Notes under the pieces: model-generated
Databases searched by the model: none
Seen by the model: only the letters and a program-made list of their open reading frames with translations
What the model was told of the DNA's origin: nothing
Source: Euleptes europaea
Taxonomy: Eukaryota; Chordata; Lepidosauria; Squamata; Sphaerodactylidae
Length of the DNA: 64,000 bases
Assembly (NCBI RefSeq): GCF_029931775.1
Contig: NC_079331.1
Location: forward strand, 22,197,720 to 22,261,719
Direction: 5' to 3'
Position numbers and translations under genes: made by a program
Shown here: one piece after another, positions 11,401 to 23,400 of the stretch
Position numbering within the stretch: position 1 is the stretch's first letter
How the letters are laid out: every line of letters begins with the position of its first letter

Positions 11401-14400
11401 GCAGCTGCCTGGAGGGGCCTCCTGCCGGCCCAGGAAGGACGCGCCGCCGCCGCTTCGCCGCCTCTCCAGGTAAGTAGTGGGTTCAGGGGCTTTCCCCCCT
11501 CCCCCCCTTGGATGGCACTGGGGTCGGGGTGGGTCGGGAGGGCCTGGGAGGCGGCGGGAGGGCGACCTGGGGCAGGGGTCCTGCGCTCTAAAATGGCGGC
11601 CGCCATTTTAGAGCGCAGCATTGCGGGTAAAGGAAATTTCTTATCGCCCCTCGGCTTATACGCGGGTCAATAAGAAATTCCCTTTTCTGGCCCCTAATTT
11701 GGGGGGGGGGGGTCGGCTTATACCCGAGTATATACGGTACCACCTCCCGAGGAAGCCTGTTCCACTGAGGAACTGCTCTGTTAGAAAATTCTTCCTAATG
11801 TCTAGATGGAAACTCGTTTGATTTAATTTCAACCCGTTGGTTTAGGTCCGACCTTCTGGGGCAACAGAAAACAACTCGGCATCCTCCTCTCTATGACAGC
11901 CCTTCAAGTACTTGAAGATGGTTATCATATCCCCTCTCAGTCTTCTCCTCTTCAGGCTAAACATACCCAGCTCCTTCAACCTTTTCTCATAGGACTTGGT
12001 CCTTGAATGGGGATTGGGAACAGACAATTGACTTGGGACAAACCATTAAGAAGTTACTTTTTTGCCTTGATTTGGGTTCCTATTTGCTGGTTTACACATG
12101 AATGTACATTGCTTGATCTCTTGCTTGATGCTCAGTACTCTTAACTTGCGTGAGCCAACTCCATTCAGTTGAGAGCCAGCATGGTGTAGTGGTTAAGAGT
12201 GGCGGACTCTAATCTGGAGAACTGGGTTTGATTCTCCACTTCTTCACATGAGCTGCGGACTCTAATCTGGTGAACCTGGTTGGTTTCCCCATTCCACATG
12301 AAGTCTGCTGGGTGACCTTGGGATAGTCACAGTTTTCTCTGAATGCTCTCAGCCCCACCTACCTCACAAGGTGTCTGTTGTGGGGAGAGGAAGGGAAGGT
12401 GATTGTAAGCCACTTTGAGACTCCTTAAAGGTAGAGAAAAGCGGGGTGTAAAAACCAACTCTTTTTCTCCTTCTTGATGCTGTAATCACATGTGTATCAA
12501 GCCACATTTTTAAGGTGAAGTAAAGATGGAAATTTTCACACCTGCTAACAATATAAAGATAACTCGTTCTCTGTGTAAATAAACATGGTTCAAGTCACTT
12601 GGCTTTTTAGGATGGTTTATATTTAGCAGATTTATTTCAGCTTCACAGCAACGTTGTTAATGCCAAGACATATATGGGACCAAACTGTAAAATGTATTGC
12701 TGCCCAGTTCCTTTTTTAGACTTCCAAAAGGTTAATAGTATGCTGCAGTAACGCTGCAACGACACCAGTATCACAAATGCCCCTGAGACCCTAAAGGTTA
12801 ATCAGGGATTTCTCTAGCTGACATTAATTATAGTGTTATTACCTATGAATATATTTGGGAGGTAATGGAAGTATTCTAATCCTTTGCTATAACAAGCCAA
12901 GTTAATAATAATGCTTAATACTGTTTTGCTAGCTGCATTTTTTTAACATAGGCCTCTCCCCTGATTGGCATAAAATGTTCCTGTGGCTGCCTGTACACCT
13001 TGCTTAGAACAGCCTGGATTAAGAGCATTTTAATCTTGTTCCACTAAAGGTTCACATTATAGCCCTTGTTTTTCTATATAGCTTTTGTATAGTTTGAAGC
13101 TAGTTGCGGCAACTCTGGTATTCATTTTTTAAAAAATTCTGCCCCAACCCATAAGATTCTTGGCATGGCTCTCAAAAAATAAAATATAAAGAGTTGAATC
13201 CAGTAGCACCTTAAAGAACAACAAGATTTTGAGAGGTAAAGCTCCTTTCGTCAGATACAGGTAGGATGAAGGTAGCTTTGACTCTTAAAAGACCATACCC
13301 CCAAAATTTTGTTGGTATTTAAAGTGCTACTGGATTTGAATCTAGCTGATCTACTGCAGACCAACGTCTGACAAAGGGAGATTTGACTCTAAATTCATAC
13401 CCTGAAAATCTTGTTGGTCTTTAAGGTGCTACTGGACTCGAATCTTACCCTTCTACTGCAGACTAATACAGCTACCCACCTGAAAATATAACAATGGAAT
13501 ATTGTCAAAAATGTAACTATAGAATCACAGCAAAAACAATCTTATCCCTTCTGCAAGTTCCGCAGCAATGTAGAGCCTTGTCCTTTGCGAGATTGAATGT
13601 CATGCCATCTTCAGCTTTGTACAGGAGATTTCAAAATCTACCCAGCAAGGAATTGCCCGTTAGAAGAGCTGTATTGAAACAATTTCACATATGCTTTTCT
13701 ATGTGATAAAATTCGATCCAAACTTTTAACACCTATCTTGGTAAACAAGACTGGCTTATCTGATCCTGCAAAGGTGTCTTTTCTCTTGAATAATCGCTCT
13801 CCCAACTTTCAGAGTATGACATGACAAAACTCAAGGATGAATATTGTTCAGGTTTGTAACATTATTCGAGCTATATGTAATATTTTATTGTATAAGTTAT
13901 GGTTTCTTTTTTATGCCATTAAAGGTTTTGGTATTTGGTAAAAACAGTCTTAAAGCAGTATTTTTTTAAAAAAAGCAAACAAAAGCGCAATTAAGGCCAG
14001 AAATAAAACAGATCTATCAAACCATATATAACAGCAGAACAATAAAGAACAAATCACACGGAGCAACACAGCAGACTTAAATCATTAAAATTAAAACATA
14101 AATAATTGAACAACAAAACACAACGAAACAATAAATAATAAACAAAGCAAACAACTGAATACAAGCTCAGGTCTTCACCTCATGCGGGAAACTCATTAGA
14201 TCTAGGGTCAGGAAAATAGGTGAGGGGTGAGCATTCCAGAATTGGAGTGCCACAGCAGAAAAGTCCCTGCTCCTTGTAATGGCCTGTGTCAGGTGAAGTC
14301 AATCTTCAAACTGCCCTATGAGGAGCAGTTAAAACGCTTAGGGCTGTTTAGCCTGGAAAGAAGGCAGTTAAGGGGAGACATGATAGAGGTCTATAAAATT

Positions 14401-17400
14401 ATACATGGTTTGGAGAGAGTGGACAGGGAGAAGCTTTTCTCCCTCTCATAATGCTATAACGCGGGGTCATCAGGTGAAGCTGGAGGGTGAGAGATTCAAA
14501 ACTGATAAAAGGAAATATTTCTTTACACAATGCATAGTTAAATTGTGGAACTCCCTGCCCCAGGATGTGGTGATGGCTGCCAACTTGGAAGGCTTTAAGA
14601 GGGGAGTGGGCATGTTCATGGAGGAGAGGGCTATCCAAGGCTACTAGTCAAAATGGATACTAGTCATGATGCATACCCAGTGGCGGACCTACATTTTTGG
14701 GACCCTGAAGCTTGAACTGTTATGGGGGGCCCATTGCAAGCAGCACCAATAGGGCAACATCTAAGAAGGTCCAAAGGGCCTTGCTGCCTTTGCAAGGACT
14801 TCAAGGCCCAAATGGCAGAGAACAGCTTGTAATTTTTTTTCTTAAAAAGATCTGCTTACAAAAACCCCTGTAACCTCATTCCCATGTGGAATGCATCTCC
14901 CCAAGGTCATAGATTCAGCATTGCTGACAGATGGCCATGTAGTCTCTGCTTAAAAACCTCCAGGGAAGGAGAGCCCACCACCTCCCGAGGAAGCCTGTTC
15001 CACTGAGGAACCGCTCTAACGGGTAGAAAATGTGCTGTGTGTCCTTCGCACAGCACTTGAAAGGTGTTCCATGCAGGATCGGGTAATTCTTCCTACCCAC
15101 CTAAAAACCAGAAGTTTCAGCAACCTCAACTTAGAGGAGACAGGGAGCTGTTCCTGTTGGCAGCAGAGGATAGGACTTGCAATAACAGGTTTAAATGTGG
15201 GCGGAAAGGTACCAGCCGGATAGTAGGAAAAAATATTTTACAGTAAGAGTTGTTTGACAGTGGAATTGGCTACCTAGGGAGGTGGTGAGCTCCCTCTCAC
15301 TGGCACTCTTTAAGCAGTGGCTGGACAAATACTTGTCAGGGATGCTCGAGGCTGATCCTGCATTAAGCAGGGGGTTGGACTAGATGGTCTGTACGGCCCC
15401 TTCCAACTCTGTGATTCTATGATTCTATGAACTAGGGCCAAGGCTGTTTCGGCCCTGGCCCCAGCCTGGTGGATCTCTCTCTCCAGTGAGACCAAGGCCC
15501 TGTGGGACCTAGTGCAGTTCTGCAGGGCCTGTAAGACCGAGATTTTGCACCAGGCCTATAGTTGAGGGCAGCAACGGTATATATATCATGGCTGGCCTCC
15601 CTGTTCTCCCCCCTCCCCATTTGTTATTTTCTGTTCCATTTTGTTCCATCTTATGGACTGCGGTGGGGCCCTGGTTGCCTTCCCCTGACCCATAGTAGCC
15701 TAATATCTTATTATTGTGCGCCAATTGGTGAAGCTAGTTTTTTAATGGGTTATGTTTCATTGTTGGATTGTGTTGGAGTGTATTTTATGCACTGTTTTAA
15801 TAATGATTGTTAGCTGCTCTGAGCCAACCTGGCCGGGAAGGGAGCAGGATATAAATTGAATAAAATAAATAATGAATAATACTTGGTATAGATTTTTTTA
15901 TATCTGTGAGGGTCTCTGTCTATGTGTCTCTGCTTCCCATCACCTGCTTTGTTATCAGTGAACTCGTAAAAGCAGTTCACACCTTCTGGTCTCAGGCGCC
16001 AGGCCTGATTGCCCCAAGTATCTTCCCCCCCGCTGTTCTTCCTGTCAGTACTCCCTCAGGCCGATGCGGCCTTGGAAGTGTGATAGCTTCACCAGACTTC
16101 CTGGGACTCGTCTGATGTTTTGTATTATGCCAAGCTTGTAACTTCCCATAACAATAAGTGTGAACCCCAGTGCCCCAGTGCCCTGGAGTCAATATATTCT
16201 GTAAACCCGAATAGCCCCTCACTTGCAACTTTCTACCTGTGCCTGTCTCATCTCCTGATGTCTTCAATAAATCCTTTGTTTCTTTACCACCGTCTGAACA
16301 TTTGATTTGGAGAAGCAAACTCAGAGAGAGGGGATCTCTCACATTAAGTTGCAAGTCTCTGCCTCTCGGACTGCTGCTGTACCTTTTGGGACAGAATGCA
16401 AGGCGACGAGGAAAACACCCCTACTACCCCTGAGGCACCGAAGGAACCGGTGGTGCCGGAGAAACCGGACCCCAAGGAGGAGGGTGCCAAGCCAAAGAAA
16501 CCTAGGGATCCCATCCCCGACCAAGGCCGGGACGGACGTCCCCGAGGACTTTTCAACAATTGGCTGGACTCCCCCAAGGGTTGGTCTCTCTCCCGAACCG
16601 CGGCGAAGGATCGCCGATTAGCCTTCCCCAGCACGGGACTCGAAGGGGACCCGGCACGCAAGGAGGCCCTGATGGAGGAAGAACGCAAGCAGTGGCAGGA
16701 GGATCGCCAAGCTATGCAGGAGCAGATGGAGACCATGCAGCGTGTGATGGGTGAGATGGCAGCGGCCCTTGACGCACTGAAAGTGCAACCGCCCGCCGGC
16801 AATCTCCCGGACGGGGCACCGGCAGCCCCTCCCGCGCCTCCAAGCCTCCCGTCCCGTCGGGACCTGAAAGTCACGTATGACGGTTCAGGGGACCAGTTGA
16901 CCTTTTTCATGGTCCAAGTGGACATTTTTATGCGAGAACAAGGCCGAACCTTCACTTCCGAGGAGTCCCGGGTGCAGTACGTGGCTTCCTTACTGCAAGG
17001 GGAGGCGGCCGCCTGGATGGTGTTGCAGTATGAACTCCGCTCGCCGGTGCTGCGAACCCTGGACGAGTTTATGGTAGCACTCCGAAACCGCTTTGAGGAC
17101 CCGACTCTGGGTGAGCGGGCTAAAGCCTCCCTGATGCAACTGCGCCAAGGGACCAAGTCGGTGGCGCAGTATGCAAGTGAGTTCCAGTCACTGGCCAGCC
17201 GAATCCTGGACTGGAGTGAGGCCACTTTGGTACAGTGTTTCAGGGAGGGACTCAACCCAGACCTCCAACATTGGGCCTTTATGCAAGGGAACCCCCCGGA
17301 TGTGGAAGGTTGGGTTCGCCACGCCGCCGACATCGAGAATCGCAAACAACTTCTGACCTTGTCCAAACAACGCATCGGACGAGACCCGAGACCCCGGAGC

Positions 17401-20400
17401 GACCGGGGCCGAGACTTCCGACTGGGGGGCAGCGGGGGTCCCTCGGCCGCTGAACGCCGCAAGCGTTTTGAGACCGGTGTCTGCCTGACCTGCGGAGGTA
17501 AGGGACACTTTGCGTCGCAATGCCCCTCTCGTTCGGGCCGTCCCAACCCCCCACGCCAAGCCCCGACCGAACCACAGAAGGCGGCTGCCGAGGACCAGCC
17601 CCGCCGCAGGAGCGGACCACCGGGCCGACGTTCCGGCGCACCCTCCGCTCTCCATGCGCGCCCCCAGGACGGGGTCTCCACTTCTACTGGCCCAACGGGG
17701 TCCCGGATTACAAGTACTACTTTTGATTCGGACGGGTCCCCAACCGCCACCACTCCTTCCCCCTCTTCCAGCGAGGAGGAGGAGTGGGAACAGCCGGCAA
17801 AAAACGCCGTCGGTCTGCTGTAGAAGGGGCTCCGCAGCAGACCGCCCCTGTCGTTGTGCAAGGAGCTCCACCGATGGTAAGCGCCCAAGAGGACAATGTA
17901 TATGTGCGTGTTCACCTATCCCTACCAAAAGGGGGTCCCAGTTTAGAATTCCCCGCTTTGGTTGACTCGGGGTGTGCCCGCACCATGATTAGTGAGGACA
18001 CTGCCAAGAAACTGGGAGTCCGGCGCAAGCGGCTTCCGGGACCCCTCCGCTTTTCCCAAATGGACGGGAGTGATTTTAAACGGGGCCCGGTGACCCACAG
18101 AACTGCAGCCGTGATTATGTCCGTGGGGGAACATTGGGAACGCTTGTATTTTACCATCGCCCCTATTGTAACCCCTGTGGTGTTAGGGATGAACTGGCTA
18201 CGGGGACACAACCCATCCATCGACTGGGTTGAACGGGTGCTCTCGTTTCCTGAAAACCCCTGTAGGTTACATGACAAGGAACGGGTTGTCCGGTCTCCGG
18301 CCGCCGCAGTGGTAGGGTTCCCCCCCCCAGCCACCGTTCCTCCTCAACTGCCCACTGAATACTCGCAGTTTGCGGACGTCTTTGATGTTAGGGAATGTGA
18401 CGAACTACCCCCCCACAGAGAGACGGACTGCGCCATCGAAATTGTGGGGGAAGGCAAACTGTCTAAAGGGAAGATCTACCCCATGAGCCCTAGTGAAAAG
18501 GCGGTGTTACGGGACTATCTGGATGCCAACTTGGCGAGGGGTTTCATACGCCCTTCCAAGGCTCCTTATTCGGCCCCAGCCTTCTTTGTGAAGAAAAAGA
18601 CGGGAGATTTAAGACTGTGCATTGACTTTCGTAGGCTAAACGCCGTCACCCAGTCTAACGCTTACCCTCTCCCTCTTATTCCCGACCTTCTAGCACAATT
18701 AAAGGAGGGCCGAATCTTCACCAAACTGGACTTAGTGGAAGCATACCACCGCATTCGCATTAAAGAAGGAGACGAGTCCAAAACAGCCTTTTCCAGCTGT
18801 TTTGGAATGTTTGAGTACCTAGTCATGCCTTTCGGACTTTCGGGGGCTCCCAGTGTGTTTATGCAATTAATTAATGAGGTTTTACATGATTTGCTGTTTC
18901 GGGGGGTGGTGGTATTTCTCGATGACATCCTTATTTACTCTGAAACCATGGAAGAACATGTGCGCCTAGTGCGAGAAGTGCTCCAGCGGCTGCGGGAGCA
19001 CAAACTGTATGCTAAGGTGTCCAAATGTGAGTTCCACCAACCTTCCATTACTTTTCTTGGGTACGTGATTTCCCACCAAGGGTTAGAAATGGACCCCGCA
19101 AAGGTCCAGGCGGTGCGGGATTGGGAACCCCCCACTACCCGCCGCCAGCTTCAGCAGTTTTTGGGATTCGCTAACTTTTACCGAAACTTCATTCCTAACT
19201 TTGCCCAAGTTGCGCTTCCCCTCACTGCCCTGTTGCGTACCAAGGACAAGGGGGCTAGCGCCGCGCTTCCCTCAGCCCGTTTGCAATGGTCCCCCCAGTG
19301 CCAGCAAGCTTTTGAACGTTTAAAGCTGCTTTTTTCATCCGAACCCGTTTTGGCTCACCCGGATTGCACCAAGCCGTTTGTGGTGCAAGTGGATGCCTCG
19401 GATGTGGCCATGGGCGGGGCCCTATTGCAGAGGGATGAAGGGGGGCGGTTGAGGCCATGCGCCTACTTCTCCAAGAAGTTTTCCCAGTCCGAAATCAACT
19501 GGGCTATTTGGGAGAAGGAGGCGGCGGCGGTCAAACATGCCCTCACCATATGGAGGCACTTTTTAGAAGGTGCCGAACTGCCGTTTGAAGTGTGTACCGA
19601 TCACAAGAATCTCGAGGCTCTCAAGGGAGCTAGAAAGCTCAACGCCAAACAAATTCGGTGGGCCCAATTCTTCGCAAAATTCCGGTTCACCCTCAAGCAT
19701 GTCCCTGGCAAAGAAAATGCCCTAGCCGACGCTTTGTCACGACTTCCCCAGTATCGCAACGATTTCGATCGCCCAGTCGACTCCCTGTTCACTCCCGAGC
19801 AGCGAGGGGAGGTTCCAAGCTTAGCCGTCACTACCCGGTCCCAAGCCCAACAACCAGAGACCCCCCCTACGCTCAAAGGTATCCCGGAAGCCTTCCAACA
19901 GCGGCTCCGGGACGCCTCCTTACAGGAGGAGGAGCACCATCTCCTCCCCACTGGCTTGGAACGAACCAACACCTGGTGGGTGCAAGGGGGAAAACTATAT
20001 GTCCCATCCTCCCTTCGTAAAGAGGTATTGGGACTTGTACATGGTGCCAGGTTGGCGGGTCATTTTGGTTTCATAAAAACTCTTCACCTGGTACGGAGGC
20101 AGTTCTGGTGGCCCGGTATGAGATCCGATGTAGAGCTGTATGTGCGCAGCTGCCCCACTTGCGCCACAGCTAAAAGACGGATGGGAAAACCCCCAGGGCT
20201 TCTCAAACCGCTTGAGAACCCCTCCCGTCCCTGGGAAGTCATCGCCATGGATTTTATCACCGACCTACCTCCAAGTCGGGGAAAGACGGTTCTCTGGGTA
20301 ATCACGGACCTCTTTTCCAAACAGGTCCATTTCGTTCCATGTACAGGTCTTCCTTCAGCCCAGGGCTTGGCTAAACTGTTCGTCACACACGTCCTCAGGC

Positions 20401-23400
20401 TACACTCGATCCCGAGGAAGGTCCTCTCCGACCGGGGGGTCCAGTTTGTTGCCAAATTTTGGCGAGCCTTCCTAAAGCTAATGGGGGTGGAGGAACAGGG
20501 CCTTTCTTCCGCCTATCACCCCCAGACAGATGGTCAAACTGAACGAGTAAACGCGGTGGCAGAATGTTATTTGCGTTGCTATGTAAATTTCCACCAGGAT
20601 GACTGGGTCGACCTGCTGCCATTTGCCGAATATGCGTACAACAATGCGCCTCATTCCTCTACCGGCTTTAGTCCCTTCCAAGTAATATACGGGACGGAAT
20701 TCGGTCCTTTCGGTTCCGCCCCCGTCACGCCAGATCTCCAGTCCACCCCTGATCTTCAGGAGTGGATTCAGGTAGTCAAATCTACCTGGCCATGGCTGCT
20801 CAAAAATCTTGAGAGGGCAAAAAGAAAGTACAAGGAACAGGCAGACAAACACCGGTCTCCGGGATGGGAACTTAAGGTGGGGGAGCAAGTCTATCTGTCC
20901 ACGAAAAACCTCCGCTCTCGTCGTCCCTGCAAAAAACTGAGCGACCGTTATGTGGGACCTTTCCCCATTACTAGAGTAATCAACGAGGTTACCGTGGAAC
21001 TGGAACTCCCAAAGACCCTCAAGGGGGTCCATCCAGTCTTTCATATAAGCCTCCTCAAACCTTATGTGGCGGCTCCCCAGTTCCACCCCCCTCCCGCACA
21101 CGAGATTCCTACCGTGGTAGGGGGGGATACCCATTTGGAAATATCCAAGGTTTTAGATTCCAAATGGAAGAAAGGGAAACTGTTTTACTTTGTTCGTTGG
21201 AAAAACCTTGGGTCCGCTCACGACGAGTGGGTGGCCGCACCCCACATGGCGGCCCCTCGCTTGATCCGAGAATTCCACCTCGCTTATCCCGATAAGCCTC
21301 GCCCTCTCGAGGACCCTGGAGGGGGGCCTTAAGGGGGGCAGAATGTGAGGGTCTCTGTCTATGTGTCTCTGCTTCCCATCACCTGCTTTGTTATCAGTGA
21401 ACTCGTAAAAGCAGTTCACACCTTCTGGTCTCAGGCGCCAGGCCTGATTGCCCCAAGTATCTTCCCCCCCGCTGTTCTTCCTGTCAGTACTCCCTCAGGC
21501 CGATGCGGCCTTGGAAGTGTGATAGCTTCACCAGACTTCCTGGGACTCGTCTGATGTTTTGTATTATGCCAAGCTTGTAACTTCCCATAACAATAAGTGT
21601 GAACCCCAGTGCCCCAGTGCCCTGGAGTCAATATATTCTGTAAACCCGAATAGCCCCTCACTTGCAACTTTCTACCTGTGCCTGTCTCATCTCCTGATGT
21701 CTTCAATAAATCCTTTGTTTCTTTACCACCGTCTGAACATTTGATTTGGAGAAGCAAACTCAGAGAGAGGGGATCTCTCACAATATCCTTTAATTTCATG
21801 TATTTGGATTACTATACACGTGTCTAAAGGGTCTTGAACACATGAAGCTGCCTTCTACTGAATCAGACCCTTGGTCCATCAAAGTCAGTATTGTGTATTC
21901 AGACCAACAGCGGCTCTCCAGGGTCTCAGGCAGGGGTCTTTCACATCACCTACTTGCCTAGTCCCTTTAACTGGAGATGCCAGGGACTGAACCTGGGACA
22001 TTCTGCATGCCAAGCAGAGGCTCTACCACTGAGCCACAGCCCCACAGCTTGTGACACCTTAAAGACTTACAATTTTTTTTGTGTGTGGTATAAGCTTTTA
22101 TAAACCAGCGACCACTTTGTCTGGTGTGTGGGCTCTGCCACCATAACCTCGTTAGCCTTTAAAGTCTAATAAGATTCTTCAACGGTCTTGTTTTGGTCAT
22201 GATGCTCTGTTTGTTCTGTTCTTTCCCAGGCAGTACAACAAGCTGCGAAACCTGCTGAGGGATGCCCGTCACGATTGCATTATGTTTTTTAACGAATTCC
22301 AAATGCTTTCTTATTTGCCAAGAGAAAGAGGAGAGTCTTTTGAGAAGTGGCAGACAAGGTATATATATATTCAAGATGTTGTGTTGGCAGTTGAAGATTC
22401 CAGTGACACTTAGTGATAGAAATCTGTAGTCAGCAACTACCAAGTCATAGAGCAGACCTGGTCTGTGGACAACTGACGCAGACTGAGCTTGGAGGAAGAG
22501 GAAAGTGGCATCAAGCCGGAGCCGACTTATGGTGACCCCATAGGGTTTTCAAGACAAGAGACATTCTGAGGTGGTTTGCTATTGCTTGCCTCTGTGTAGC
22601 AACCCTGGACTTCTTTGTTGGTCTCCCACCCAAATACTAACTAGGGCCAACCTGCTTAACTTCTGAGATTTGATGAGATTGGGCTAGCCTGGGCCATCCA
22701 GGTCAGGGCAGAGTGGATCTTGGTCACGTAGACCAATAATCCATAACCTATTAATAAAGGGCAATGGATTTTTGGATGGTGGGAAGTGCTGTCAAGTCAT
22801 GGCCACCTTTGTGGCAGAGCAATGACCTCTTCTGAATTGCACTAGAACCGTGAGTGGCCTTGTAGTTGCTTACATTCACATGTTTGTTATATGCCATTAG
22901 GAATGTCAATTAATGCTAAAAACAGCCAACGGGAAAGAGGATGTCAGTACGTGTGAATGCTTGCTCTCCTAGGAGTATCTACAATGCATCAGTGTGGTAT
23001 TACAATCACTTCTCGGGTCAGATGCCCATTGTGATGGTGACAGACGATGAAGATTCTATCCAGCAACTGGGAAGTGAAACAGAAGGTGTCTTTGTAATTT
23101 CATTCAAGGTAACCTTTCCATGTCATATTTTAATCATAACAACATAAGAACATTGTGTTAATAAGGTTAATTTTAACTGATAAAATTTTATCTGTATTTT
23201 TTTCAACAATATTATTTTATCATGTAATGGGTTTTATTGATAAGGTTTTGTCAGGCTTCAGCAAATTCACAGCGTTTCAGCAATAGACCTTCAATCCAGG
23301 CAGAGCAGCGATTCAATGATTTATTTCAGAAGTCAGTGATTTCAGTAAGAGACACGCAAGGTTGGAATACATGACGGGGAGATGGATACATTTATAGGGC

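Larger units (their letters stand above)
10792..11997 (-). mobile_element. CR1 LINE 3' end hosting the GC-rich DNA element
   Basis: Antisense copy: 3' UTR at 10792-11011 and coding end at 11738-11997 ([20 protein letters not shown] on the - strand). The two halves join across the TA of the inserted element. Confidence 0.88.
15905..21782 (+). mobile_element. Ty3/gypsy chromovirus, looks whole
   Basis: LTR retrotransposon of 5878 bases in DIS3L intron 2, same strand as the gene. Two 439-base LTRs (TG...CA) appear identical by eye. The flanks carry a 5-base target duplication ATATC (15900-15904 and 21783-21787). Parts in order: 5' LTR, primer-binding site (16346-16356), gag (16396-17823), pol (17784-21332), polypurine tract (21331-21343), 3' LTR. 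A C-terminal chromodomain in pol and the primer-site arrangement place it in the Tf1/sushi-like chromoviruses, relatives of the source of mammalian PEG10. No breaks seen; identical LTRs imply a very recent insertion. Confidence 0.95.

Noticed and set aside
11127-11621. Frames of 118-164 codons in the GC-rich DNA element
   Set aside because: Low-complexity translations of the 82-base tandem repeat in several frames; not a transposase.
14682-14780. Possible hAT end (CAGTGGCGGACCTACATTTT)
   Set aside because: Only one end is visible, with no partner or target duplication.
15405-15430. Short tandem repeats as a CRISPR-like array
   Set aside because: GATTCTAT repeats are the known octamer tail of CR1 LINEs.
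16344-17915. 523-codon antisense frame over gag
   Set aside because: Mirror of a GC-rich coding region; no domain, and gag on the + strand explains the sequence.
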